Below, one piece after another: positions 45,223 to 57,385 of a DNA stretch of 64,000 nucleotides (positions are counted from its first letter, which is position 1; each line of letters begins with the position of its first letter). The notes under the pieces were generated by a model. It was not told where the DNA came from and ran no database searches. It saw only the letters and a program-made list of their open reading frames with translations. The DNA is from Hyphodiscus hymeniophilus. Lineage: Eukaryota > Ascomycota > Leotiomycetes > Helotiales > Hyphodiscaceae. The stretch covers positions 62,001-126,000 of the forward strand of contig VNKQ01000022.1 of the NCBI GenBank assembly GCA_016508695.1, written 5' to 3'. Made by a program: the position numbers and the translations under genes.

Positions 45223-46818
45223 ATGGCTCCAGAAGACACATCCCACTCAGCAAATCCCTGGGAATTTACAGCAGCCCTCGATCTGTTAGCTGCCTGGAAG
45301 CCGCGCACTCCCTCGCCTCCACGACTATCTCGACGTCCGAAGACCCCTCCTCCCCCTTCTTCCCTCAATCTCGCTCACCTTTACGATCCCAAAGCCAGCA
45401 AGCCTTCGTCGCTGGGTGATCTTGATCGACTGTTTGATTTCCTCGGACTTCCGCAAGCGAGTTCTCCTTGTAGCACACAAGAATTGACAGAGTCGACCTC
45501 GTCCTCTGCGTCTGACAAGTCTACCCCGCCTTCTTCCCTTCCGGATGAACCTGGCCTTGAGGATTTCATCCGCAAAGGCAAAGAAGTGAGATGGACAGAC
45601 GAAGTGCCTGGAAGCGATATTGCAGGATACGAAAGAAGAAGTACACGCAGCTCATCATTTGGTCTACGTATCCTTCCAAGATCCCTCGAAAATTCGGATG
45701 CCGAAGATTCTACACCGTCACGCAATGCTAGAAGCCGACGCAGATCTCGAGCACGTTCTGTGGCAGCTGCAGACACCAGCGAATTTGAATCTGAGCCAGA
45801 GTTATTGACATATCGAATCCGCGATCGCAATGAGGAAAATGAGGAGGATACGTCTTTACTCATCAACACAACCCTCATTCCGTCATTTGTGACCCCGATC
45901 CAACGACCCAAAGCTCCGCAAGCCCTCTGGGGACCACCGCCTATTACCAATACTCCTTTCAGCCCACATGAAATCCGCCCGATTGATATTTTGACCCGAG
46001 AACAGAAATGTGCGAAGCTAGTCAAGAAGCTGCAGAGGCGATTCAGTACTGATTCTACTGCGCTCATTCGAATGACACAGGACCATGCATCAAAACATTA
46101 CGATGGAAACCTCAGTCCTGATGGAATACACGTCTTTGTCGATTGTTCGAATATTGTTATTGGATTTATCAATCAGTTGAAGATGGCGCGAGGCATGAAC
46201 GTACGTTCTCCAGCAAAAGGTGGAAAGATATCATGGCCTGCCCTGGCAATGATACTAGAGAGAGGTCGCCCAGTTGCTCGTCGAATTCTCGTTGGATCAC
46301 ATGGCTCTCCTCTCGACTCGAGACAACCAAAACGACCAGAGTATATGACGGAGGCTGAAATTTGTGGTTACGAGCTTAATATCCTGGACCGCGTCATAAA
46401 AAACAAAGATGTCACACCATATAAAAAGAATCGTGGAAATGGCAACGGATATGCAACGACTTCGGGCTACTCGAGTGGCTCAGATGGAACGTATATGACT
46501 CGTAAGGCAGTGACGGAACAAGGTGTTGATGAGATTCTCCACATGAAACTTCTCGAAAGCTTGATCGACACAGCCTCACCTGCAACGATTGTGCTGGCCA
46601 GTGGAGATGCGGCAGAAGCCGAGTACTCGGGCGGTTTCATGAAGAACGTCGAACGGGCGCTCAGAAATGGTTGGAGAGTTGAACTGGTTGCTTGGAGCGC
46701 TGGTTTGAGCAGAGACTATCAGTCCCCGGCATTTTTGAAGCGATGGGAAGGTCAGTTTTTCATAATCCTATTGGATGATTTCAGTGAGGAGATGTTCGCA
46801 TCCTACGCAAACAAGTGA
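45223..46818 (+). CDS. NYN-domain protein (PIN-like ribonuclease fold)
   Basis: Intronless, 531 aa. The N-terminal 270 residues are disordered, rich in Ser and Pro, with several SPxP-like sites. From about residue 300 there is a NYN domain: GIHVFVDCSNIVIGFINQL (first Asp of the metal site, VDxSN), RRILVGS, VDEILHMKLLESLIDT (second acidic cluster, VD..L) and TIVLASGDAAEAEYSGGF (the SGD motif), ending in GWRVELVAWSAGLSRDYQS. These three acidic motifs are those of PIN/NYN RNases, so it is probably an RNA endonuclease or RNA-binding factor; the target is unknown. A 50-residue insert rich in Gly/Asn/Ser lies between the second and third parts. Confidence 0.88.
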   Translation: MAPEDTSHSANPWEFTAALDLLAAWKPRTPSPPRLSRRPKTPPPPSSLNLAHLYDPKASKPSSLGDLDRLFDFLGLPQASSPCSTQELTESTSSSASDKSTPPSSLPDEPGLEDFIRKGKEVRWTDEVPGSDIAGYERRSTRSSSFGLRILPRSLENSDAEDSTPSRNARSRRRSRARSVAAADTSEFESEPELLTYRIRDRNEENEEDTSLLINTTLIPSFVTPIQRPKAPQALWGPPPITNTPFSPHEIRPIDILTREQKCAKLVKKLQRRFSTDSTALIRMTQDHASKHYDGNLSPDGIHVFVDCSNIVIGFINQLKMARGMNVRSPAKGGKISWPALAMILERGRPVARRILVGSHGSPLDSRQPKRPEYMTEAEICGYELNILDRVIKNKDVTPYKKNRGNGNGYATTSGYSSGSDGTYMTRKAVTEQGVDEILHMKLLESLIDTASPATIVLASGDAAEAEYSGGFMKNVERALRNGWRVELVAWSAGLSRDYQSPAFLKRWEGQFFIILLDDFSEEMFASYANK

Positions 46819-49800
46819 AGGGGTCCACTATGATCTTAGGAAAGACTTTGAGGAATTTATTTACGCAAAGGAGACGAGCTGTAACGGGTTGGTATTCACA
46901 GTGGTTATGATTTACGAGGTACAATGGCATAGCGATGGTGATACGGGCCTGCATTTGTTCCGGCGAAGGCGTTTGAGCATATTCAGGAGTTTGGAACATT
47001 ATATTGTACACAGGCTCGGAGAAATGTATCTGGCTGAATAGGACTCTATTGTATTCCCAGCAACTAGTCTGTTCGGGTCGGACCAGATTGAGTGACTGAT
47101 TGCATCTACAATGTCGACTCGACTTTCTTAGATCTCCATCGACGCTTTGGCAGCATCGACGCTCTGTTAGCTATGGTGGAATAGAGATCAGTGTCCCTCC
47201 TTCGTTCCTTCCTTTCTAGCTTTTCCTTCAGCGAACAAATGATAATCCACCTGCACCTTCATTCCGCTTTCAATGGTATTCACACATCAGCCCCTCTTCC
47301 TCTCCCTCTCAGCTTGAATTTCGCAACGCAAAAGTCTACCGAAGGTAAATCCCTCATCACCTCATGCCCACCAGCTCCACTCGGAGCTAGGGATTTACAA
47401 ATCAGCACTCTGCATCCAAGCATCTCATGTCCTCTACTATGTCCCCTTCTTTGATAAACATCTCCTTTCGCCAATGCAGAACTACACCGTTAAACTTCCC
47501 ACGTCGAAATCCAAGACGCTGCAGACCCAGGGCGAGATCTTAGTAGCTTTACAGGCAAACCTTATTCGCTCATAACCGTCGCGAACAGCTACGTTGCCAT
47601 GCGGATAATCATGCGGTACGAGATTATTGGAAGATTTCTTGGCGTGTAGAGGCAATGTTTACGCTACGAGGCTTGGGTGCGTACCTGAGGTCTTCCTGTT
47701 GTCTGCGATCTGGAAAGAGATTATAGGCGCAGACGTGATTGTAGCATTAGCGGCCTAAACGCCGTGACATTTAAGACTTCCACTACATTGTCACGATTTA
47801 TTCAAGAATGTATAAGGTAATTGTGTCCCCCTCAAACATCTGACATCTGGATTTCTGTGATGATAGAGGATAGGCGACCATGAAGAGAGATAGGTGGAGA
47901 CCCAAGCCAAGGCCGCTGAACCACGCATCCACCAGCAGAGACCACATTGGGACATACGAAGGTAGAGATGAACGATGATTCATGCGCAATGCATCATGGT
48001 CACGTACACTATATTTATCGGTAGTTGGAAGTCGCTTGCGGAATCTTCTCGCAGGACGATGAGGGTGCTACATACTTCCAGGCACGTTGAAACGAAGCAC
48101 TTACTCCTTTCTAATCTTCGAGGACAATCGAAGACGAGAATAAAGACACTGCCATACCTTTCTCCTTTCTCTCTCGGCTAGGCAGGGAACAAGTAGCTGA
48201 AAGGCTCATCTTTGCAGATCATAGTCGAAAGAGCTGATCCTAACTGGATCTTCGAAATCGTGTTTGAACTTTGCACAAGGTCCCAGCTAAATTCCGTGAA
48301 ATATCTCCGTTATCACAGAACAACAAGACCACGGAGGTTGGCGAATTTGCATAATCATATCATCAGCTCAGTCCCTCAACCGAAAGACCTCAACCATAGG
48401 TAACGTCCGCAATGACGCGGGGTACGCGAGTGCGAGACGCTCTTATCGATCCTCCACCGCGCACCAAGTGGTGAGACAGGGGAGGGGGTGTTCACAGGCT
48501 GCACAGTGCGTAGAACACACCCTTTCCAGCGATTGACCGAAGGCCAATGCCCGCCCCTAGCACGGTACGATGGTATCCTGTGAGTCTGTGAGACATTATT
48601 CAGGTACCCGCACCGCAGAAAAAGATTAGGAAGAGACAACCTGTGTGGGCATGTCTCATCTGATTAGTGTCCTGCCCTGACAAACTGGTTTGTGAAGTTC
48701 ATGAAGATATTGACAGCTTGACAGCTTCGTCGCGAGCGGGTTGCTTGGATGGTTAGGCGGCTATCTCGCATAGGGGGTAATTGGGATGTGGGCTAAAGCA
48801 TCCACATCGAGAACTCGGGGTTGTCGTCGGGGTGGAGCCAGGTGGAGGAGCGGAGGAGGTCTCGTTTGAACGGGAAGTCCCTGCGCTACCGTTCTCTCCT
48901 TGCATCCGGAGAGATTGTGATTATTATCTGGAAGAGGTCGGCCTCCTGCCAGACTACCAGTATCAGAGCTTCTCCTACGCCTGGGTTGCGAGAATGAGAG
49001 GTTGTTGATTTGCCAATCCTTATCTTAATATCAGGCTGTTGAATGCATAGAGTGTTGGATGCTGCATATGTCCCGTAGCTTAGATATAAATGACTTGATA
49101 ACAGGCGACGCTGGAAGTCGTACGGAGGTTGTAGTGGGGGTGGGTCAACCTCAACAGCTACTACTATGTCATGCACCCACATTATTTGACCTTTTGAGGG
49201 ACATGGCTGATATGGGATGATAATGCGTGACTTCTGTCCCTTAAACAGCCAAGCTCGAAAGGGTCAGGAGATAGCTGTTTGCGGTAAAGTGTCCCCCCTT
49301 TTTACCCGGTCCGACCGAGAAGGAGTAAAGAGGCTTTACCGAAAATCATGTGTGGCAGATGCACTTTGGTGCCCGTGCCCAGTCCTTTGGGCGATCGAGG
49401 GTTATTGTTGCTTCCAACTTCCAAGCCTTCTAATACCCAGAGAACTCTGTACCACTCGGGGGATTACAGACGCGGGTTGCAACCATCACGAACTGGAGGA
49501 CTGGTCGAGACCTGGATCTGGAGCAGAAGCTGCAGTTCGGGACTGAGTCGGTTAGAGACGCTGTTTGACAGCTTTCTCGGTGGCTACTTCAGCGGCAACC
49601 ACCCCCTCATCCGACCCCTCCTCAGCTGTTCAGGTACACGAGCCAGGAACAGGCACCACATTACTAGCACTAAGGAACGACTTACAGTATTAGAGTGCCG
49701 CACCACCACCAGACGTTGTAGTGTGACGCTACGATTCCAAGTATGTCGGTAGACTCGGTACGAAGTATCTATGTTGGTGGTGTAGAATGGTTGAATGCTC

Positions 49801-51301
49801 ACATTATCACTCCATCGTTCTGATAAGGGTTTTCGATTGCAAGTGTACACTCGCACTGTCGTGAGTTCCGGCGTTCAATGATAACAAGCCAGGATTATCT
49901 GACCTGAGGAGGAGTGTTGTTTTCATGGTTGTAGTATTGGTTATGGTACATAGTCGTTAATCAGTCTTGAATACATCGTACCTATCAATTCCCCAAACGA
50001 AGCTCCCTCTCCCTTTGCCTAACTTCGATAAGCAACCCCTGTTTCCTATCCGCTGTGCCTTCGACCTGCGCAAGGGATGGCATGGTAATTCGGAACACGG
50101 AATGGCTATTTATACCACGTGCGCAAAACATAATGCTTTGACCGTGCGTTCGTATCTCACTCAGACTTGGAAAGTTGGGGTCTACTAACTCTATCAGTAT
50201 CCACTGGGCGTGCGCAGTTGAGAAGATAACCAGCAGAACTTGTAGCATGTAGACGTCAGAGGCAGGGTAACAGAGCATCGAGGGTGGGTGTTGAAGATGC
50301 CGTGTTGTGTCTGGGTATCATTCATAACTGCTCACCTATGTTGTAGTCGTGTAACCGATTATCCCCCCTTTTCCCAATCCAGTAATCCAGTAATGCAGAT
50401 GATATCGCTTTCAGGTCCAAGATTCCAAGAGAGTCGTGTAGATAGCACATCATAAACCCTTAAATTTCAAATTCTAAGCATCAGAAACATCTCTCTTGCG
50501 TGCTGTTTCCCTCCTCAATCTTCAGTGCCACCCCCTCCCTATCGCTCCTCCATCATTCGTGTTTACCCCCCCTGCTTACCTTCTGTTTCGCAAATCTACA
50601 AATCCGCCGCAGACACACCCGCACACACCACTTGGCCCTGCCAAGACTTTCCCATTCCCTCCTCACTTGTTCTTTCATCCTCGACTCCTTGGTCGTGCCT
50701 CCTCCCACCTCAACGATCTTGTCATTTGTTTTTCCATCCAGCTGGTCATAACCTTAATGTTGGCTTAGTGCTGACATTCGATTACGAGGTAGTCGATCCG
50801 GTACCTTTCGGACATTCTGCGCACGCCGCAGACTGTTTCGCGATTACCACAAAGCACCCCATCAACAGCTTCAAGCCCCAAGAAAGACGACTGCACAGTC
50901 AACAAGAGTCATCGGGGTACAATTGAAGACCGTACAGCTCATCGTCCCATCTGCCTCCGGATTAAGAAGCTCGCTGGTCGACATCGGGATAGCAAATTTA
51001 ATCCACGGCCAATTACCTGTCACTGAGCGACGTCGCGAACGACAAACCAATACTACCCTCTGCACCTCCTCACCTTCACATCTTGTCGAAGCCCGAATGA
51101 TCTACGACAGTTCTCAAAGTTCACGAATACAAAACCGTTTAATCATTTGTCGCTTCCACGGGCAATTGGCAGACGGTCAATTTCCTTTGTTCTCTGCGAG
51201 ACAACGAATTTGACAAGCCGTGAAGCTTGACAGCGGGAGACGCTGAAACCTACAAAGCAGCACACCGCTCAACATTCATCGCAGGGAAGAAATCAATCAA
51301 A
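46819..51301. other. 4.5 kb gene-free stretch
   Basis: The longest stretch without a supported gene. Many short overlapping ORFs on both strands, the largest about 134 codons (49348-49752 +), none with family features. One ORF at 48781-49008 (+) has mildly coding-like composition near its end. From about 50490 to 51300 the plus strand is pyrimidine-rich (long CT runs) and probably is the promoter and long 5' UTR of the RasGAP gene. No tandem repeat or transposon end was seen. Confidence 0.5.
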
Positions 51302-53848
51302 ATGAGTGTCATGTTGCAGACGCCTTCGCGCGCCAGCACGGCGAGCTCGTCGTCCTTTCAACCAGTCTCTCGACAGAACACAATGTCTTCACATGATGGA
51401 GGGAGGTCCGTTAGGCAGTCGAAGCGGTATTCGATGACCACACTATATCTATCTATGTCTGCGAACGAGAAGGATTTGGAGATTGAAGATGACCTTGCGA
51501 AAGGTAGGTTCTGCGCGGCCCAATTGGACTTGCGAGCTTGGATGCATGCTAACGACTGAATGAAGCCCAGAAAATATTGCGCGACCTCAAGTCAAAGATC
51601 TCCTCTCAATCAAAGAAGAACTTTGTTTTGGAGAAGGATGTCAGATACCTGGACTCACGGATAGCCCTGTTAATCCAGAACCGTATGGCTTTGGAAGAGG
51701 TGCGCAATGGTCCGGACATTCAGACACACTTACTGACTTCTCTGCAGCAAAATGAAGTCGCGAGCCATCTTGAGGATGCATCCGATTTACAAGAGGGATT
51801 CTTCCCGAACGATGAGAAGACCCAGAAATATGGCAATCTATTGTTCCTCCTTCAGTCCGAACCTCGACACATTGCACATCTTTGCCGTCTGGTCACAATG
51901 GCAGAGATCGACTCTCTACTCCAGACAGTGATGTTCACAATCTACGGGAACCAATACGAGAGCCGTGAAGAACATCTCCTTCTGACTATGTTTCAGGTGA
52001 GGCGCGTGGATTAATGGCGCCTTTGCATCGCTGACTTTGTCTGCAGTCTGTACTAACCTACCAATTTGACAACACACCCGAGTACTCCTCCCTCCTCCGC
52101 GCGAACACTCCTGTTTCCCGGATGATGACCACATATACACGAAGAGGTCCAGGGCAGAGTTATCTCAAGACGGTACTAGCTGACCGGATCAACGGGTTAA
52201 TTGAATTGAAGGATCTTGACCTCGAGATCAACCCTCTGAAGGTATACGAACGAATGATTGAACAAATTGAGGAAGACACGGGGAACTTGCCAGCTTCTTT
52301 ACCCAGAGGAGTCACTGCTGAGCAAGCAGCCGAGAACACTCAAGTCCAGGCTATTATTGAGCCACGATTGACAATGTTGATGGAGATTGCCAACGGGTTC
52401 TTGACAACGATCATCGAAGGGTTAGAGGAGACCCCATATGGTATAAGATGGATATGCAAGCAGATTCGAAGCTTGACGAAACGGAAGTACCCGGATGCGA
52501 ATGACCAGGTCATTTGCACGCTCATCGGAGGATTCTTCTTCCTTCGATTCATCAACCCCGCGATCGTCACTCCAAAATCATACATGTTGATCGATGGAAC
52601 TCCTGCTGAACGCCCACGAAGAACACTGACCCTCATCGCAAAGATGCTACAGAACCTTGCGAACAAGCCTTCATATGCTAAGGAGCCATACATGGCCAAG
52701 TTACAACCATTCATTCAGCACAACAAGGAGCGAGTGAACAAGTTCATGCTCGACCTCTGTGAAGTCCAGGATTTTTATGAGAGTCTGGAAATGGATAACT
52801 ACGTTGCGCTTTCAAAGAAGGATTTGGAGCTGTCCATCACCTTGAACGAGGTCTATGCCACCCACGCTTTATTGGAGAAGCACACCGGCGAGTTGAACAA
52901 GGGCGAGACTTCTCACTTAGCTCTGATATTGAATGACCTAGGCCCAGCTCCAGCACAATTGCCGCGGAAAGAGAACAGGGCTATCAATCTACCACTTTTC
53001 AGCAAATGGGAAACAGCCATCGATGATTTGACAGCTGCCCTCGATATCACTCAGGAGGAGGTTTACTTCATGGAGGCGAAATCGACATTTGTGCAGATCA
53101 TGCGCTCAATACCAAACAATAACGCCGTTGCTCGAAGGCCGCTTCGACTTGAACGAGTGGCCGATGCAGCTGCCACATCCCGTAATGATGCTGTGATGGT
53201 TCGCAAGGGTATCCGCGCAATGGAACTTCTCAGTCAACTACAAGAACTCCAGGTCATCGACAAATCTGATCAATTCGGCCTCCTTCGTGATGAAGTCGAA
53301 CAAGAGCTTCAGCATCTTGGTTCGCTTAAAGACGGGGTCGTTGTTGAGACTCAGAAACTTGAGGAAGTTTTCAAGACCATTCGTGACCACAACACCTATC
53401 TTGTCGGTCAACTCGAGACTTACAAAAGCTACCTGCACAATGTTCGAAGTCAAAGTGAGGGCACGAAACGCAAACAACAGAAGCACCAGGTGCTGGGACC
53501 ATACAAATTTACGCATCAAGAGTTGGAGAAACAGGGTGTCATTCAGAAGAGTAATGTCCCGGATAATCGGAGGGCCAATATCTACTTCAACTTCACGAGT
53601 CCTTTACCAGGGACCTTCGTGATCTCTCTTCACTACAAAGGTACGTTGTCGAATCCCAGAGATTAAATGATGGCTAACGAGATCCAGGACGGAATCGCGG
53701 ACTTCTGGAATTGGACCTCAAGCTCGACGATCTCCTTGAGATGCAGAAAGATAATCAGGAAGATCTTGATCTTGAATACGTCCAGTTTAACGTACCTAAG
53801 GTTCTAGCGCTCCTCAATAAGCGCTTCGCAAGAAAGAAGGGCTGGTAA
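51302..53848 (+). CDS. Ras GTPase-activating protein (Sar1/GapA-type, IQGAP-like RasGAP C domain)
   Basis: Predicted RasGAP that stimulates GTP hydrolysis on Ras at the cell cortex, as S. pombe Gap1 (Sar1) and A. nidulans GapA do in polarity. Five exons: 51302-51503, 51566-51699, 51748-51996, 52047-53640, 53688-53848, introns 62, 48, 50 and 47 bp; 779 aa. After a Ser-rich N-terminus and short coiled coil (QKILRDLKSKISSQSKKNF), the RasGAP core has a RANTPVSRMMTTY segment (arginine-finger region), then ICTLIGGFFFLRFINPAIVTP, the FLR..NPA signature. The C-terminal half carries a RasGAP_C/IQGAP-C domain (GPYKFTHQELEKQGVI, then FVISLHYKGRNRGLLELDL). No IQ or calponin-homology domains, which sets it apart from IQGAPs. 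Start is the first Met after an in-frame stop-free leader. Confidence 0.92.
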
Positions 53849-55337
53849 TACTAGCACCCCTCAGTTCTATGAAGATGAAAGAAACGGTTGTAGGTGGCGA
53901 ACCAAATCTGAGGGAAGGCGGATTGGACTGTGCGATGATTGATACCACTTTTTTTTTCAGAACACCACGCAAGAAGGCGAACTGGGCGTTTTGACAATCA
54001 TGATCTTCTATCCATTTGGGCTGGCGGGCGTCCTGCGTATCGTTTGACTTGCGGGCTGGATCGGATTGGACTGGGCTTCGATATACCTTGTGCTTGTTTT
54101 CGTGCTACGTACAATCTTGTAATTTGTGAATAGGGAGAAACAAACCTATGGAGGTGGAAGACCAAATCAGGCTGGCTGGTCCGGGGCCGAGGAGTGAGGG
54201 GTGAGATTCTTCATTCGTTGCTATTGTTGTTCATGCGGTTCTAGGGACGGCATTCGTGGCCTGGACGCGGTCGTTTATGTCTTTGGTGTCTGGGAAGGAC
54301 TCGAGAATCGCATGGGTTAGATGCGCGTTCAATCTATGGGTTTGCGTCGGGGCAGGTGTTATGTAGCGAGCGATTGCAAGCGCTAGTTGAGCTTGAAGGA
54401 CGGAAGAGAAAGCGATTTAAATGTAATACCATGAATCAGCGTTTGCGTATTACTTCCTGCTTGAGTGATGCTTCTTGAGCGTGTGGGGGAATGGATAAGT
54501 ATTAATTCAAGGGTGGTGCATGGCGAGAGTCCCGTGGTCTACGGAGAAACCACTGAACCAATCATCATTGGAGAGGATGGAAGAGAGATGGCATGGGAGG
54601 GGTTGAACGCGAGTGGGCAAGAAGGTTGGTTACTTCTGTCTGTCCATTGGAATGACTTCGATCTGTACCAAGCTACGAGTGCACCCCTTTCTAAGGCTGG
54701 TCTTTGCGAACACTTTATTGTCCACATATTCCATCTGCTCCATTTCCCTACCAGCCGTGTCTTTGACACTTCCACGAGGCAATAGCAGAAACCGCTTACT
54801 TCAGTTGCTTGGCACTTCCTAAGCCAGCGTGCCTGGATTGCTGATGTTCGACACTGTTGATTTCCCGATTCCCCAGATACGGGTGCAGCCGACCACTCTG
54901 ATGGAAATAGGAATCGTCAATGGCTGATATGGACGAATCCCCAGATACTGGTGTAGCCGACCACTCTGGTGGAAACGGGAATCATCAATGGCTGATATGG
55001 ACGAATCCGCAGATACGGGTGCAGCCAACCACTCTGGTGGAAACGGGAATCATCAACGGCTGATATGGACGAATGGTGGAGGAGGTTTTGTGAATGGGCG
55101 GTGGGCGGGGGACTTCAATGGTGTCGCGTGTCATACATGTGCATCTGCATGTAAGGAGCCGCATCGAGGATATGGTTGCTGCCCGCGTTTCTTGTGCTAC
55201 GGGCCTCCCTGCAATAGTATCTGTTTGTCTTTTCCTTAGGGTTATTATGACTTCCATATTAACATTTCACGAAAGTATAGTATTTCCTATTCAGCTGTTC
55301 CTGACGGAGAAGCAGCTACACTTTGTAAAACGAAGGC
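53849..55337. other. 1.5 kb intergenic region with a 3 x 68 bp tandem repeat
   Basis: Between RasGAP and the deaminase-fold gene. An ORF at 54465-54785 has no features. The tandem repeat at 54867-55070 is its main content. ORFs that run through the repeat change sequence between units because 68 is not a multiple of three. Confidence 0.5.
54867..55070. repeat. Tandem repeat, three 68 bp units
   Basis: Units at 54867-54934, 54935-55002 and 55003-55070, each starting GAwTCC(C/G)CAGATAC and ending GGCTGATATGGAC. The second and third units differ at only a few positions; the first is slightly more diverged (GATGGAAATAGGAATCG). It lies about 270 bp before the start of the deaminase-fold gene. Confidence 0.95.
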
Positions 55338-57385
55338 ATGCCGGCTAAGCAGGAGAAGAAGAAGAAGCCTGCTACAGCTTCGATCAAAAAATCAAGAGCC
55401 GAGGAGGTGGCACCTCAGCGAGAAAGTTTGACTCCAACAAAGAAAAAGGCACCCAAAAATCCGAGTCAGGCGTCCACCAAAGAAGTCTTATCTACGAGTT
55501 CTATGACGAAGAAGTCGTCGAAACACATGCCAGTCAAACTTTTGTCAGTTAAATCTACGCCAGCCAAGCAGAGGTTGGTCAAGAAAGATCCCATGAATCA
55601 AAATCCGACACAACTTCATGTCATGCCTACGCAGATCGCTAGAGTTGACGGGTCTGCTAACATATGGACGGCCGCAATATCTCGGCGCTTTTACAGAAGT
55701 ATCGATACACTTTTCCAAAAGTTGAACCAAGGCGCGAGAACTACGCAGGTCCCAGAAAATTATCGAACCCAAAAGCATCAGACCCATGAAGACTCGAAAG
55801 CTTATGCGCTCTTGTATGAAGAAGAGCTACACCTAGCTGATCACTTTGCATTTCTCGCTCAAGTTGAGGCAGGCCCAGGATTTGTATCCGCCGTCACTAT
55901 CGAGGAGTCGTATAACCCACCGTGCTTTACTGTGAGGCTTGCTTCCAATGAAAGTCCAACACCATACGTCAAGGAAGGGCTGGAAAAAATACTGCAGGTT
56001 GTGAGAGATCACGCTCACAAGGGTATTTACTGCTTCTTGTGTTAGCTTTATTCAGACAGTGAAATAATAATTACAGGTCGAAATCGTGATACATACCGAA
56101 TGAGACTTCTTGACGAAGTTGTGGATCTCAGTCAGAAACGTATCTATGCAAGACTTCGATGCGCCGGGCGTGGGCCTACACTCCATGACGACACTCAGGA
56201 ACCCGCTAGTCTCTCCTCCAAGATCCAAACACAAATGCTGAACATGGGAGGGCCGTCTTTGAAACCTGCACTTCTTGAATTGATTGAGTTGCTCAATCTT
56301 GTTGAGACTGCGCCATCTGAACGGCAAACACAGCTTCTGAAAGATGTCATCCATAAAAGCTATGCTGTTTCTCATCAGGGAAACTTCAGGTCACTTGCAA
56401 CAAATTTGCGGGCAAAAGGGGTCGGTCAAGCGCTGTGTGAAAGGAGAGAGGTTCTCGAGATTGACAAGCTGAGCAAGTATCTTGAAATATGCAATGATCT
56501 TATTCGACTCAGCCGTCAACCATCAACAAGCAGACAATGCCTTGACATGAGACTTGAGATTCTCCCTTCCTATACGCCGATCAAGTCTCTTGGATCACCC
56601 GTGAAATGCCATACACATGCTGAGGTCCAGCTGGTACTCTTCTACGAGCAGTACCCAACGCAGTTACCACCACGAGCTATCGGCTCTAGTAAGTCTGCAT
56701 GTTTCCTCTGCGACATGTTCATTCAGAAGCACGGAAGCTTTGGCATTTCACACTCCCACATGAAATTATATCGGATGTGGACCATCCCAGATGTCTCCTG
56801 GATGAGCTCTCAACAGATTGAGCGATTCCAGAATGTTGTTCAGGCTATGGCTATGAACATCGAAACACTAGTCAAGGAGAATGTCTACCAACACCGACCG
56901 GTCATCGAAAGCAGAGCACATATACTGCAGATTAGCCAGGCATCCGAAACTGCTTCTTCGGTGGCGACATCAACCATTTCTGAAGCGCAATTAGGTAACA
57001 ATACTAAAACTGTGATACCAGGGCCTGATTCGGCTTCTTTGACAGATTCAACGCTGAAATATGCCCATCAAAACTCTATTACTTCCAAGATCTTCCCATT
57101 TCACTTGATATCTTGCCTCGTACGACGGTTTGTACTCTACTTGTCGGGAAAGTGGACTACATTTTCGATTTTGAGGAGGTTGATCATGGCCGGATTCTTG
57201 TTAGCGAATGCAGAGACATAGAAAACATCTCGGACGACTTGAGAGTCAATGTCAGGAGCTTGTCTCACTCGGAACTAAGGGTCCATAATACCGGAGCTCC
57301 ACAAGGCACTACCTTTCACGTTCATGATGACGAAGAGCATGAGCTTAGAGTCAGCATGATCTGGAATTCACCGCCGACACAATAG
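55338..57385 (+). CDS. Nucleic-acid deaminase-fold protein (OTT_1508-like) with basic N-terminus
   Basis: Predicted zinc-dependent deaminase of the fungal OTT_1508-like class; substrate unknown. Exons 55338-56040 and 56077 onward join through a 36 bp intron (GTTAGC..ACAG). The N-terminal 85 residues are Lys/Ser/Thr/Pro-rich like a histone H1 tail (MPAKQEKKKKPATASIKKSR), suggesting a nuclear or chromatin location. The zinc site is visible: CHTHAEVQLVLFYEQ (HAE near residue 415-417) and KSACFLCDMFI (CxxC near 442-445), spacing normal for deaminases. The end is unsure. Exon 2 stays open to 57221, but 57046-57385 in another frame encodes a conserved-looking tail (YYFQDLPISLDILPRTTVCT, DYIFDFEEVDHGRI). 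A GC-AG intron 56987-57045 gives 650 aa; otherwise a frameshift is present. Its downstream neighbour on the same strand is the DIM-2 gene. Confidence 0.78.

Noticed and set aside
54988..55239. Cys-rich 83-codon ORF that looked like a small effector
   Set aside because: It starts inside the 68 bp tandem repeat, has no signal peptide, and the repeat does not keep the frame.
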